Shown piece by piece: positions 28,282 through 37,323 of a DNA stretch of 55,757 nt. Origin of the DNA: Candidatus Iainarchaeum sp. (lineage in GTDB: Archaea; Iainarchaeota; Iainarchaeia; Iainarchaeales; Iainarchaeaceae); the NCBI GenBank assembly GCA_002687735.1, contig NZBD01000004.1, positions 27,849 through 83,605 on the forward strand. The letters run 5' to 3'. The position numbers were made by a program, and so were the translations under genes. The notes beneath the pieces are model-generated. The model made no database searches. It saw nothing but the letters and a program-made list of their open reading frames with translations, and was not told the DNA's origin. Within the stretch, counting starts at the first letter, position 1. Every line of letters starts with the position of its first letter.

Positions 28282-28697
28282 TTAGCCCCTAAGTTCTTGC
28301 TTAATTGTTCAACGGTTAAGAATCCTTTCTGTTTTTTATTAACTGCAGTTTCTATTTTTTCAGTTTTTGCTTTTTCAAACTCTTCAGGAGTTCCAATATG
28401 TGCTCTGAAATTTTTGAATGCTTTTTTTCCAGTAGAGGTTTTCCACGGAACCATTCCCCTTACTGCTCTTTTAACAATCCGATCAGGCATTCTTGAGTAC
28501 TTTGGTCCCTTATGCGGGTTTCCTTTTTCTCCAAGTTCCCTTCTTGTTGTGTATTTTTCCAAGAGGTTTTCTTTTCTGCCTGTAAAAATCATTTTTTCAG
28601 CATTAACAATTTCAATTTTTTCTCCCTGAATAAGCCTTTTAGCTATTACGCTTGCTGCTCTTCCAACTACTAAGTTTGATCCGTCTATGATGCTCAT
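28275..28697 (-). CDS. rpl13: Ribosomal protein L13
   Basis: IIDGSNLVVGRAASVIAKRLIQGEKIEIVNAEK...RMPDRIVKRAVRGMVPWKTSTGKKAFKNFRAHIGTPEEF. Confidence 0.96.
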   Translation of the reverse strand: MSIIDGSNLVVGRAASVIAKRLIQGEKIEIVNAEKMIFTGRKENLLEKYTTRRELGEKGNPHKGPKYSRMPDRIVKRAVRGMVPWKTSTGKKAFKNFRAHIGTPEEFEKAKTEKIETAVNKKQKGFLTVEQLSKNLGAKW

Positions 28698-29059
28698 TGT
28701 ACTATCACCATTTCAGATTCTTTTGGTTTTGCATCAATCAATTCAGAAAGTGAAAGAACTTTTCCTTTCTGTTCTTCAATTTTTTCTCTTGCTTTTTCAG
28801 AATAATTAAAACACGCAACTTCTATTTTTGTGTCAATAAAACCCATTGAAAGAACTTTTCCCGGCACAACAAATACTTTGGCCTTTTGCTTTTTTGCTAA
28901 TTTATTAAGCTTATCAACATTAACTTTTGCCCTTATTCTTGTTGGTTTTGCCAGTCTTTTAGCTAGGCTTTTCCAAACGTTCTTTTTGGTTTTCTTTCCC
29001 TGTTTTTCCAGAGAAACAATTAATTCCTTTGTTGATTTTTTTGCCATTGTTTTTCTCAT
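28694..29059 (-). CDS. rpl18e: Ribosomal protein L18e
   Basis: KSLAKRLAKPTRIRAKVNVDKLNKLAKKQKAKVFVVPGKVLSMGFIDTKIEVACFNYSEKAREKI. Confidence 0.95.
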   Translation of the reverse strand: MRKTMAKKSTKELIVSLEKQGKKTKKNVWKSLAKRLAKPTRIRAKVNVDKLNKLAKKQKAKVFVVPGKVLSMGFIDTKIEVACFNYSEKAREKIEEQKGKVLSLSELIDAKPKESEMVIVQ

Positions 29060-29079
29060 ATCAAATCACTTTTTTTAAT

Positions 29080-29162
29080 GCAGGAGGGCGGATTCGAACC
29101 GTCGAAGGCGCTGAGCCACAGGATCTTAAGTCCTGCCCCGTTGACCGCTTGGGTACTCCTGC
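29080..29162 (-). tRNA. tRNA-Leu (anticodon UAA)
   Basis: Acceptor GCAGGAG/CTCCTGC; anticodon arm CAGGA-CTTAAGA-TCCTG; T-loop GGTTCGAATCC; long variable arm. Confidence 0.93.
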
Positions 29163-29182
29163 GGTCAAATAATTGGTGGGGA

Positions 29183-29869
29183 TCAGCTTAAAACCTTTAA
29201 TTCTTCTCTGAAATCCTTAGATTTCTGTTTTAAGCCCTCCACTGCGTTTAGGAATAATTCTTTTACGTCTATGTTGCCGAATGATTCGACAATAAATACG
29301 AATGTTGTAGGATCATAGTCTAATTTCTGGTCGTTTTCAACAATAATGTCTCTTTGCTTTTCATCAAGAATCATTTCAATTACATCTGCCTTGTAACTTT
29401 TTCCTTTTCCTGAAAGGACTGGTAATTCTTGGTAAGAAGCTATAGCGGGTTGCCATTTTGCGTGTTCTTTTCCCAAACCAACAAGAGCATCCATTTCAAG
29501 TTTTACTTTTTGTCCTTCAACAAGCTTTGTAAGTGGAATATTAAGCTCTGCAGGCTCTACTTTTGGATCAGTACTCTTAATGTCTTTGCTGTAAACTGTA
29601 CAAGGCCCGTCTTTTTCAAGAACTAATTTTACTTTATCTCCTTGCTTGTATTTTACAGAATCCATTTTAAGCGGAACAAGTGCAAGTCTGTGTGCTAGGG
29701 TTTCATCAGTTACTGCTCCGTTGTTCTGATAAAAATGAACATCTTCCACAGCCAATACAGGGATTCCTGCCATGATTTGTCTTCTCAAACCATTTACAAA
29801 AGCGTGGTTTGTTCCTTTCAAAAGTAATTTTATTGTTTTTCCTTTAGTTTCTAAAAGTTTTATATCCAA
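29183..29869 (-). CDS. rpoD: RNA polymerase subunit Rpo3 (RpoD)
   Basis: FVNGLRRQIMAGIPVLAVEDVHFYQNNGAVTDETLAHRLALVPLK. Confidence 0.96.
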   Translation of the reverse strand: MDIKLLETKGKTIKLLLKGTNHAFVNGLRRQIMAGIPVLAVEDVHFYQNNGAVTDETLAHRLALVPLKMDSVKYKQGDKVKLVLEKDGPCTVYSKDIKSTDPKVEPAELNIPLTKLVEGQKVKLEMDALVGLGKEHAKWQPAIASYQELPVLSGKGKSYKADVIEMILDEKQRDIIVENDQKLDYDPTTFVFIVESFGNIDVKELFLNAVEGLKQKSKDFREELKVLS

Positions 29870-29889
29870 GTTTTAACACCTCTAAGACT

Positions 29890-30273
29890 TTAGTCTTTCT
29901 TGCTCCTATGTCTTTTCTTTCTTCTGCAACCATCATGTGGGGTTGGGGTAACGTTTTCTATTGTCTTTATTCTCACATTATTTCTTGTTAATGAAAGTAT
30001 TGCTGCTTCAGCACCTTGTCCGGGGTTCTTAGGTCTAATTCCTCCCTGACCTCTTACTTTTACTATTACTTCTTCTATTCCTTTTTCCCTTGCTTTTTCT
30101 GCTACAACTTCTGCAACTTTCATTGCAGCATAAGGAGAACCTTCTTTGTGTTGTGCCTTTACAACCATTCCTCCGGAGCATTTTGCAATTGTTTCAGAAC
30201 CTGTAATATCTGTTAACAAAATTATTGTGTTATTTCTTGAAGCGTAAATGTTGATTATTCCTGTTTTGGTCAT
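29890..30273 (-). CDS. rps11: Ribosomal protein S11
   Basis: GIINIYASRNNTIILLTDITGSETIAKCSGGMVVKAQHKEGSPYAAM...GGIRPKNPGQGAEAAI...TPTPHDGCRRKKR. Confidence 0.97.
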   Translation of the reverse strand: MTKTGIINIYASRNNTIILLTDITGSETIAKCSGGMVVKAQHKEGSPYAAMKVAEVVAEKAREKGIEEVIVKVRGQGGIRPKNPGQGAEAAILSLTRNNVRIKTIENVTPTPHDGCRRKKRHRSKKD

Positions 30274-30944
30274 TCTGTTGCCTCCGCTTTAGGTTCTTCC
30301 TTAGTTTCGGTCTCGGTTTTCTCTGGAGCTTCCTCTTTTTTCTCAACCTTTTCTTCAGCAGGTTTTTCTGCCGGAGCTTCTTCAGCTTTTTCTTCAGTTT
30401 GAGCTTTTCCTGCTGATTCTTCAAACTCTTTTTTCAAATCTTTCTTTGGTTTTTCATTTTCAATCTTTATTGGTTTTCTATGCCAGCCAAGTTCTGAGAT
30501 TTCATCTATATGAACCAGATAGCCAGGAGCTGAAATCCTTTTTCCTTTAATTGAAATGTGTCCGTGAACAATGAACTGTCTTGCTTGTTTGGATGTGTTT
30601 GCAAGTCCTTTTCTCAGGATTGCTGTCTGTAATCTTTTTTCAAGCAATTCTTCAACTTTTAATCCTAAAACATCATCTAGTATAGCATCTGCTTTTACAA
30701 GATCGATTTTTCTCAAACCGCTCATTAGTTCTTTTTCTCTTATCATTCTTGTTTCAAGAGGCAGTGCCAATAAACTTCTAGCTATTTGTCTTTTGTTCCT
30801 TAACCAGGTTGTATGTTTCCTTAGTTCTTTCTTGTTTTTCAAACCGTAAAAGTTAACTACTTTTCTTTCTGATTCAAGTAATTGTTTATCCCACTTTTTT
30901 CTCGGGGTTGTGTATTGTTTTCTTCTTTTTTTAGGGTCGCCCAT
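30270..30944 (-). CDS. rps4: Ribosomal protein S4 with C-terminal Lys/Glu-rich tail
   Basis: MGDPKKRRKQYTTPRKKWDKQLLESERKVVNFYGLKNKKELRKHTTWLRN...ANTSKQARQFIVHGHISIKGKRISAPGYLV. Confidence 0.96.
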   Translation of the reverse strand: MGDPKKRRKQYTTPRKKWDKQLLESERKVVNFYGLKNKKELRKHTTWLRNKRQIARSLLALPLETRMIREKELMSGLRKIDLVKADAILDDVLGLKVEELLEKRLQTAILRKGLANTSKQARQFIVHGHISIKGKRISAPGYLVHIDEISELGWHRKPIKIENEKPKKDLKKEFEESAGKAQTEEKAEEAPAEKPAEEKVEKKEEAPEKTETETKEEPKAEATE

Positions 30945-30950
30945 TTTTCA

Positions 30951-31544
30951 TCACTTCTTGTTGTCCTTTTTTGTTACGCCTACGGTAGTACCTTTATTCC
31001 TGTGGGTAGATTTATTTCTCTGGCCCCTTACCGGAAGCTTCCAAGTGTGTCTTAATCCTCTGTATGACTTGATTTCTCCAAGTCTTTGAAGATCGGTTCT
31101 CAAACCAAATTCAAGTTCACCCATAATTCTGTGAGTGTTTTCTCCTGTTGTAAAATCATTTTGTCTGTTAAGACTCCAAACCGGAATATTAAAATCGGTT
31201 GGTTTAAGCACAATCTGTTCAAGCTTTTTTACATGTTCTTCTTTAAGTTCTCCTAGTTTTTCATTTCCTGAAGCCCCAGTTTCTTTTTCAAACACAATAG
31301 CAATGTTCTTAGCCATTCTTAGGCCAATTCCTCTGATTTTTGTCAGAGCTCTAATCACTGTTGCTTTTCCATCCAAGTCATTATCAGCGACTCTTACTAT
31401 AAGCTCAATATTTTCAACTGGTTTTTGAACTTTCTTTTCCGTAACCGTTGCATCAGTTGGCGCCTTTTGAGCGGCGTCTGCCTTCGGCAGGACTGCTTTG
31501 TCAGTAGTTTTTATTTCTTTTTCGTTTTTTTGTTCTTCAACCAT
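30951..31544 (-). CDS. rps13: Ribosomal protein S13 with N-terminal extension containing a hairpin-encoded segment
   Basis: LIVRVADNDLDGKATVIRALTKIRGIGLRMAKNIAIVF...YRGLRHTWKLPVRGQRNKSTHRNKG. Confidence 0.96.
   Translation of the reverse strand: MVEEQKNEKEIKTTDKAVLPKADAAQKAPTDATVTEKKVQKPVENIELIVRVADNDLDGKATVIRALTKIRGIGLRMAKNIAIVFEKETGASGNEKLGELKEEHVKKLEQIVLKPTDFNIPVWSLNRQNDFTTGENTHRIMGELEFGLRTDLQRLGEIKSYRGLRHTWKLPVRGQRNKSTHRNKGTTVGVTKKDNKK
31460..31494. repeat. GC-rich hairpin element (VLPK class) inside the S13 N-terminal extension
   Basis: GCGTCTGCCTTCGGCAGGACT (31474-31494), stem TGCC-TTC-GGCA; adjacent GCGCC...GGCGT arms (31460-31476). Confidence 0.6.
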
Positions 31545-31548
31545 ATTA

Positions 31549-31764
31549 TCACGCTATCTTTGCCAATTCTTCTTTTGTAATTTTTTTTGCATCAATTGTT
31601 TTTCCTGTAGGAAATAAATGTGAAATATTACATTTTCTCTTTTTCACTTTTGCTCCCTGAACCAAAACATAATTATCATCAACTTTTTCAACCACAACAA
31701 CCTTGTTTCCGGCTTCTCTTCCTGCGGTTTTTACGCAAATGCTTCCAACACTCATTGAACTCAT
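31549..31764 (-). CDS. rpl14e: Ribosomal protein L14e
   Basis: SVGSICVKTAGREAGNKVVVVEKVDDNYVLVQGAKVKKRKCNISHLFPT. Confidence 0.93.
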   Translation of the reverse strand: MSSMSVGSICVKTAGREAGNKVVVVEKVDDNYVLVQGAKVKKRKCNISHLFPTGKTIDAKKITKEELAKIA

Positions 31765-32096
31765 TTAGATGCCTCTTTTACTTTTACAAATTTCTTAAGT
31801 TTAATCGGAATATCCGTAATGTCTTTTCTTCCTGAATCAACAAGAGCATAATTTTCCCAAACCTCTCGCCTTGTTTTGCTTCCAAGAATTCCGCCGAAAG
31901 CTACACTAGGTCGCCTCTTGCTTTTTGCAAGCCCCCTAACAATAGCTTTTGACTGATTACCTGTTCCTGATAATTGTTTTCCTGTAATAGGGTCTCGTGC
32001 TTTTGAATTTTTATCTCTGGTGTACTGGATAGCTGTGTTTGATCCTGGAGTTTTCCTGAACTTTTTCTTCTTAACTCTTGTTTGTCTATCAACCAT
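31761..32096 (-). CDS. rpl34e: Ribosomal protein L34e, zinc-ligand cysteines absent
   Basis: RKTPGSNTAIQYTRDKNSKARDPITGKQLSGTGNQSKAIVRGLAKSKRRPSVAFGGIL; conserved locus between DUF106 and L14e. Confidence 0.88.
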   Translation of the reverse strand: MVDRQTRVKKKKFRKTPGSNTAIQYTRDKNSKARDPITGKQLSGTGNQSKAIVRGLAKSKRRPSVAFGGILGSKTRREVWENYALVDSGRKDITDIPIKLKKFVKVKEASK

Positions 32097-32595
32097 TCAT
32101 TACACCAATCTTTTTCAATAATTTTTTCCCGATATTCATTACTATTGTTATTCCAAGATAAACCAAAAAGTACCATCCGTACCAGTTTGTTTGTTCATAA
32201 AGATCAATTCCCCATGTTCCCAAATTGAACAAGTCAAATCCATTTGCAAGCCAAGGAATCTCGAATGGTAAATCAATGATTGCTTCTCCATAGAAGAAAC
32301 CTAATATTGCAAATGCCGGAAGAAAAATCACAAGTGAATATTTCATTATTTTCATTGTGCCTCCCATCATTTCCTGCATGTGCTGCATCATTTCTTTTTC
32401 CAATGTTTCCAAGTCATTCTTGGATTTTTGATCTTCTTTTCCCATCAGCTCCTTCATTTGTGCTTGTTTTTCTTTGATTAATTTTTGTTTTTCTTTCATT
32501 TCGTCTCTGTTGCCAAATTTTTTCTGAATTATTTGGCTCAGGATTACCAATACAAGTGAGATAACTGCAATGTCAATCATGGCGCTAATAATCAT
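32089..32595 (-). CDS. DUF106/EMC3/TMCO1 superfamily (YidC-like) membrane protein
   Basis: TM segment, coiled-coil (KEKQKLIKEKQAQMKELMGKEDQ), TM segments; position between SecY and L34e. Confidence 0.85.
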   Translation of the reverse strand: MIISAMIDIAVISLVLVILSQIIQKKFGNRDEMKEKQKLIKEKQAQMKELMGKEDQKSKNDLETLEKEMMQHMQEMMGGTMKIMKYSLVIFLPAFAILGFFYGEAIIDLPFEIPWLANGFDLFNLGTWGIDLYEQTNWYGWYFLVYLGITIVMNIGKKLLKKIGVMNG

Positions 32596-32658
32596 AAATA
32601 AAACCTCTTAGAGAGAAAAAAGGACTATGAAGATTACATAATCTTCCACCGATTCCTT

Positions 32659-34083
32659 TTAAAAGCTCCCTCCCTGTCCGAATATTCTTCCTAACATTGG
32701 ATGCATTTCCATTAATTGTTCCTTAGCTAATTCCTCATACATCCTGTAAACAATTCCAACGGTTAATAAAATTCCTGTTCCTGAACCTATTGCTCCGGTC
32801 AAATCAGCAAACCCTGCCAATAAACCAACAAATGCAGATCCGAGAATTGTTATGGTCGGAATATACCTATCAAGAACCTGCTTGATTACTCTTGGGTCTC
32901 TTCTGAAACCAGGAATATACATTCCGGATTTTTGTAACTGTGCTGCTACTTTATCAGGGCCTTGGCCTCCAATTTCAATCCAAAGTCTTCCAAAGATTAC
33001 TGCCGCAACTGTAAGAATAATTATGTATAAGAAAGCGTGGATTATTGATCCACCCAAACCAATTAGTTGTAAACTCATAATACTCTGAATCATTTGGTCA
33101 AAGATTAATGGACTTAAACCCTCAAGCAGAACCTGTTGGAATAAACCATAAGGAGGAATAACTATTTGCGCAATCCCCGTCAAAATATCTCCTAGGATAG
33201 GTATGCCCTGTGTTAACGATGCCCAAATACTAAAGTTGGCAAACAACGCAACTGCTAATATTACCGGCATATTGGAAACGTAAAGAAATTTCACAGGATA
33301 TCGTCCGCCTGTGCCTCTTCTGCCCATTGTTATCGGGATATTAACATGAATTCCCTCAGCATAAACAACTGCAAAGAAAACAAGTAATGTAAAAATTACT
33401 GGAAGTAAAGCAACAATAAATGCACTTGCCATGTTGGTTCCTATTTCTCTAAAAAATAAGAAGAACAATCCTGATCCTTCAGTTAGTGAAATATTCATTG
33501 CTAAATCTAATGGTGAGAATATCCTCCAGATAATTTCTCCTGCAACTCCCCCTGCAATAAATAATCCAACTCCTGAACCAATACCGTATTTTGAAACAAC
33601 TTCATCAAGATACAAAAGTGCTATTGATCCTAAAGCAACCTGAACTATAACCCACACAAACATACCCTCAGCTGGTGCTAAGAAACCAGTAAGCGTGTAA
33701 ACAATTGCTTCAAAGAAACTCAAAATAATTGCCAATAACTTTTGAACACCACTGAACTTTGCTTTATCCTCGGGATTTGAGAGATCTAATTTTACAAGAC
33801 CTCCTCCAATTAGCAATTGTAATACAATTGATGCAAGTACAATAGGGCCTATTCCCACTGTTATTAATGAACCAATCTGTGATGCAAGTATAACCTGTAA
33901 TTGTTCTAATTGTCCAGCACTTGTTGCATCTAAACCAATAACACTAATGTTTCCCATTAGGAAAAACACAAGCAGAACTATTCCTGTCCAAATCAGCCTT
34001 TTCTTTAATGGCTGTTTTTCTTCAGGTGCCTTTACTTCAGGCAACAAACTGTAAATAGGTTGTAAAACCTCAAATAAACCCAT
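32659..34083 (-). CDS. secY: Preprotein translocase subunit SecY
   Basis: Multi-TM 474 aa; GIHVNIPITMGRRGTGGRYPVKFLYVSNMPVILAVALFANF...GGQGPDKVAAQLQKSGMYIPGFRRDPRVIKQVLDRYIP. Confidence 0.97.
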   Translation of the reverse strand: MGLFEVLQPIYSLLPEVKAPEEKQPLKKRLIWTGIVLLVFFLMGNISVIGLDATSAGQLEQLQVILASQIGSLITVGIGPIVLASIVLQLLIGGGLVKLDLSNPEDKAKFSGVQKLLAIILSFFEAIVYTLTGFLAPAEGMFVWVIVQVALGSIALLYLDEVVSKYGIGSGVGLFIAGGVAGEIIWRIFSPLDLAMNISLTEGSGLFFLFFREIGTNMASAFIVALLPVIFTLLVFFAVVYAEGIHVNIPITMGRRGTGGRYPVKFLYVSNMPVILAVALFANFSIWASLTQGIPILGDILTGIAQIVIPPYGLFQQVLLEGLSPLIFDQMIQSIMSLQLIGLGGSIIHAFLYIIILTVAAVIFGRLWIEIGGQGPDKVAAQLQKSGMYIPGFRRDPRVIKQVLDRYIPTITILGSAFVGLLAGFADLTGAIGSGTGILLTVGIVYRMYEELAKEQLMEMHPMLGRIFGQGGSF

Positions 34084-34577
34084 TAAGCTTCAGCCTCATC
34101 TGCTTTATTTTCATCTTTTTCCATTTCTTCTTCCTCAGTTTCTTCTGCTTTAGAATATTCTTCTATTGAAACATTCCCGCCTGCTTTTTGGATTTTTTCT
34201 CTTGCCATTTTGGAAGCATTTGCATTTTCAATTTTTATTTTATGATTAATAATTCCGTTTCCAAGAACTTTTCCAAATCTAAAAGCTTTACCATCAATAA
34301 CAATAATGCTTCCGTCTTTCTTTACTTTTCCATCAGCTAACCATTTCTCTACATTATCATTGATATAAGCAAGGCTGATTGTATTTTCTTTTTTCTTTGG
34401 CTTTAATGTTTTCTTTACTCCAAAGTCAACGTAATGTTTGCTAAACTTATGTTTGTGTGAACCGGCTTTTCCTACTCCGCCTCTTGAGCCTGCACCTCTT
34501 CTGTTTTTGGTGCCTCCGCCTCCGTGAGTTCTCTGGCCTCTTACTTTGTTTTTCTTTCTTCTTCTTCGCACAACCAT
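34083..34577 (-). CDS. rpl15: Ribosomal protein L15
   Basis: RRKKNKVRGQRTHGGGGTKNRRGAGSRGGVGKAGSHKHK. Confidence 0.95.
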   Translation of the reverse strand: MVVRRRRKKNKVRGQRTHGGGGTKNRRGAGSRGGVGKAGSHKHKFSKHYVDFGVKKTLKPKKKENTISLAYINDNVEKWLADGKVKKDGSIIVIDGKAFRFGKVLGNGIINHKIKIENANASKMAREKIQKAGGNVSIEEYSKAEETEEEEMEKDENKADEAEA

Positions 34578-34585
34578 TTTTTCAC

Positions 34586-35047
34586 CTAGTTCATTTTGAC
34601 TATAAGTTTGTTAATTTCTTCTCCGCGGTTTCCTAATGCTCCGCCTACCGTGAATGGTTTTTTGATTCCTGCTCTTTTGTGTCCTTTTCTTGGAGGATGT
34701 AATCTTATCACAGGAACAATTCCCAAATCCTTAAATTTTACTTTACCTTCGATAATACTTTTAGCTAATTCTTCAAAGCTGTTAATTTTCTTTTCTTTTA
34801 AAAATTCAAGTGTAACTTTCTTTTTCCCTTCTAATTTTCCTCTTTTTATAAGTACTTTTGCAAGTGTTTCCTCATTTATTTCTCCGAAAGCAACGTAATC
34901 TTTTATTTTTTCAATCATTTTTTTGGAAGACTTATCATCTTTAAGCAAAACCATGTGGTTTGGTCTGAATAATCTTAAATTTTCCATTGTGTAAGTTAAA
35001 CCAGGGTTAACGTTCACAGTACCTCTTATTCTAATAACTGCTATCAT
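34586..35047 (-). CDS. rpl30: Ribosomal protein L30
   Basis: MIAVIRIRGTVNVNPGLTYTMENLRLFRPNHMVLLKD. Confidence 0.95.
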   Translation of the reverse strand: MIAVIRIRGTVNVNPGLTYTMENLRLFRPNHMVLLKDDKSSKKMIEKIKDYVAFGEINEETLAKVLIKRGKLEGKKKVTLEFLKEKKINSFEELAKSIIEGKVKFKDLGIVPVIRLHPPRKGHKRAGIKKPFTVGGALGNRGEEINKLIVKMN

Positions 35048-35757
35048 CGCTTAACCTCCAGCTTAGTATTAATATCATCAGAAACCCTGATTCTGCTTGT
35101 TGCAGCCAAAGCATCAATTGCTGCCTGAACAAAGTCTAAAGTTGAAGCAGTGTTTCCTTCACTTTTACTCCAAGCATCCCTGACTCCGGCAAACTTCAAA
35201 ACCTCTTTAATGTTATCTCCGGCAACCAAACCAGTTCCTTTTGGTGCTGGTAAAAGTTTTACTCTTACTGAGGATGATTTTCCTATAACATTAAATGGAA
35301 CTGAATGAGATTCCTTACATCTGCATTCCCAGCTTCCGCATGCTTTTCTTACTTTTTTAATGCTTAATTTTGCATTCCTTGTTGCCTTGTTTATTGCGGG
35401 AAACTTTTCCTTATCCTTAGCTGTTCCTAAACCAATGTATGATTGTCCGTCTCCAATCAGAACTGCTGCTCTGAATGAAAAGTTTCTTCCCTGTCTTGTT
35501 ACTTTTGTGGTTTTCTTAAAGTCAACCATTTTGTCTTTCAGATCAGGTACTAAAGTATCAATTATTTGAGGTTCCATTATTCTGTGACCTTTTGTAAAGA
35601 AATCATCAAGGCTTGTTATTTCTCCTGCTTTTACTAATTTTCCCGCTGCTGTTTTCGGAACCCAGTCTGAGATAATCTTTAGCCTGTCTTCTTCTTTTTT
35701 TATAGTTCTTTCTTCTTCAGTTTGCACTCTTCTTGGTCTTCTGGCCATTTTACTCAC
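35044..35757 (-). CDS. rps5: Ribosomal protein S5
   Basis: QGRNFSFRAAVLIGDGQSYIGLGTAKDKEKFPAINKATRNAKL...LLPAPKGTGLVAGDNIKEVLKFAGV. Confidence 0.96.
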   Translation of the reverse strand: MSKMARRPRRVQTEEERTIKKEEDRLKIISDWVPKTAAGKLVKAGEITSLDDFFTKGHRIMEPQIIDTLVPDLKDKMVDFKKTTKVTRQGRNFSFRAAVLIGDGQSYIGLGTAKDKEKFPAINKATRNAKLSIKKVRKACGSWECRCKESHSVPFNVIGKSSSVRVKLLPAPKGTGLVAGDNIKEVLKFAGVRDAWSKSEGNTASTLDFVQAAIDALAATSRIRVSDDINTKLEVKR

Positions 35758-36259
35758 CTAGCTCCTTATCAATATTCTTTTTTGTTTCTTCAAAATTTTT
35801 CTCCACATCTTCGCTAATGTGTTTTCCGCTAATTCTGCCATCTTTCGGGAATACTTTTTCATCAGAAGGCATAGTTAATCCGGCATCAATTGCTCCTTTT
35901 AATGCACCAAATATTCTTCCACCGTGAACCGGTGTTACTAAACCCAAATCAAGCACTGCTTCTCCAACCTTGTCCTTCATTGCTTTTTTTGCACAAGCAT
36001 AACCTGTCAAGTATGCTGCAGGAATGTTTCCAGTATGGCCTTTCCAACCTAATTTTTTTAATGAACTTGTTGTGAAGTGAGCTCTAACCTTGTCTCCTTC
36101 TGTTTTGTAAGTAACAATTTCACAAACAGTTGAGTTGTTGCTTTTTCTTACAACTAACCTGTCCTTGTTTGATTTTAACAATCCAAGTCTTTTCTTGTAA
36201 TTAGTTTTGGATTCTCTTCTTCTTCTGAATTTTACATTATAAGTCGGGCCTGAACTCAT
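35750..36259 (-). CDS. rpl18: Ribosomal protein L18
   Basis: MSSGPTYNVKFRRRRESKTNYKKRLGLLKSNKDRLVVRKSNNSTVCEIV. Confidence 0.95.
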   Translation of the reverse strand: MSSGPTYNVKFRRRRESKTNYKKRLGLLKSNKDRLVVRKSNNSTVCEIVTYKTEGDKVRAHFTTSSLKKLGWKGHTGNIPAAYLTGYACAKKAMKDKVGEAVLDLGLVTPVHGGRIFGALKGAIDAGLTMPSDEKVFPKDGRISGKHISEDVEKNFEETKKNIDKELGE

Positions 36260-36696
36260 TTTTTAGCCTCCTCTACCATTGATTGAACATACTTCTTTCC
36301 TTTGAAGTATCCTCCTTTAATCATCAAGTAAATCTGCCTTGCTGGTTTTTTCAGTTTAGCATTACTTTCTTTCATTTCTTTCAGAACTCTTCTTTGAGCT
36401 CTGACATTTTTAATCCATTTTTCTTTCTTGTTGGATCTTGCGGTTTTCTTTCCTGTTCTTTTACCGTGGCCTTTTTTTCTGCCTTTCTTTTTCTTTTCTT
36501 TCAGAACTCTTGCTCTTGATTTACTCTGTAAATCATCTTTTCTTTTTTTGATAACTCCGTCTTTGATAAGTACTCTAACATCCTCTTTTGTCATGGCTTC
36601 TTTAATTCTTTGTCCTTCGCTTGGACTGATGTATACTTTTGTTTCCCCGATCTTCAGGAGTGCTGCTGTGATTTTTTTTGCTTTCTTATGATCCAT
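36256..36696 (-). CDS. rpl19e: Ribosomal protein L19e
   Basis: KKRKDDLQSKSRARVLKEKKKKGRKKGHGKRTGKKTARSNKKEKWIKNVRAQRRVLKEM. Confidence 0.95.
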   Translation of the reverse strand: MDHKKAKKITAALLKIGETKVYISPSEGQRIKEAMTKEDVRVLIKDGVIKKRKDDLQSKSRARVLKEKKKKGRKKGHGKRTGKKTARSNKKEKWIKNVRAQRRVLKEMKESNAKLKKPARQIYLMIKGGYFKGKKYVQSMVEEAKK

Positions 36697-36704
36697 TTTT
36701 TCAC

Positions 36705-37313
36705 CTATGGGTTCAAAACCTTGATTCCTTTTTCTATTGCCTTGTCAACTATTGCCAGTTTTTTCTTTCTTCCAAGTCCTGATGCAACTCTTATTGCGTG
36801 TTTATCAGGAACATTATTTATTTCCTGTATTGTTTTAACATTAAACTCTCTGTATCCGCTTGGGTGAACATCCCGGATTTCTTTAGGGGTTCTGAAACCC
36901 TCTTTTGGGTTATATCCTTCAGATACCTCGTGCTTTACGTCAATTCCTCTTGGGAATCTCCATTTGTTCCACTTTGCTTTGCTTTTCTTTCTAAGTGTTC
37001 TTTTTCCAAATCTTCCTCTGAAAGTAGGGGTTCCTTGTTTTTGGTTAACTTTTCTTCTTGTTTGAGCAACCGCAGCGTCGATTTTAACTTTAACCTTTCT
37101 GCTCTTTTTCACTTTCTTTTCTTTCTTTGGTTTTTCCTCTTTCTTTGAATCTTTAATATCCTTTTTATCTTCTTTTTTAGCATCAGTCTTCTTTTCGGTT
37201 TTAGCTTCAACTTTAGGTGTTTCTTTTTTTGCCTCTTTAGCAACAGCCTTTACTTTAGGCTCTTCTTTTTTCTCTTCCTTCTTTTCAACTTTTTTTGTTT
37301 CTTTCTCAACCAT
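36705..37313 (-). CDS. rpl32e: Ribosomal protein L32e with Lys/Glu-rich N-terminal extension
   Basis: PTFRGRFGKRTLRKKSKAKWNKWRFPRGIDVKHEVSEGYNPKEGFRTPKEIRDVHPSGYREFNV. Confidence 0.95.
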   Translation of the reverse strand: MVEKETKKVEKKEEKKEEPKVKAVAKEAKKETPKVEAKTEKKTDAKKEDKKDIKDSKKEEKPKKEKKVKKSRKVKVKIDAAVAQTRRKVNQKQGTPTFRGRFGKRTLRKKSKAKWNKWRFPRGIDVKHEVSEGYNPKEGFRTPKEIRDVHPSGYREFNVKTIQEINNVPDKHAIRVASGLGRKKKLAIVDKAIEKGIKVLNP

Positions 37314-37323
37314 TTCAATTCAC

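Noticed and set aside
29080-29162. Intron in tRNA-Leu
   Set aside because: Acceptor, anticodon, variable and T arms are contiguous; no extra sequence at the usual intron position.
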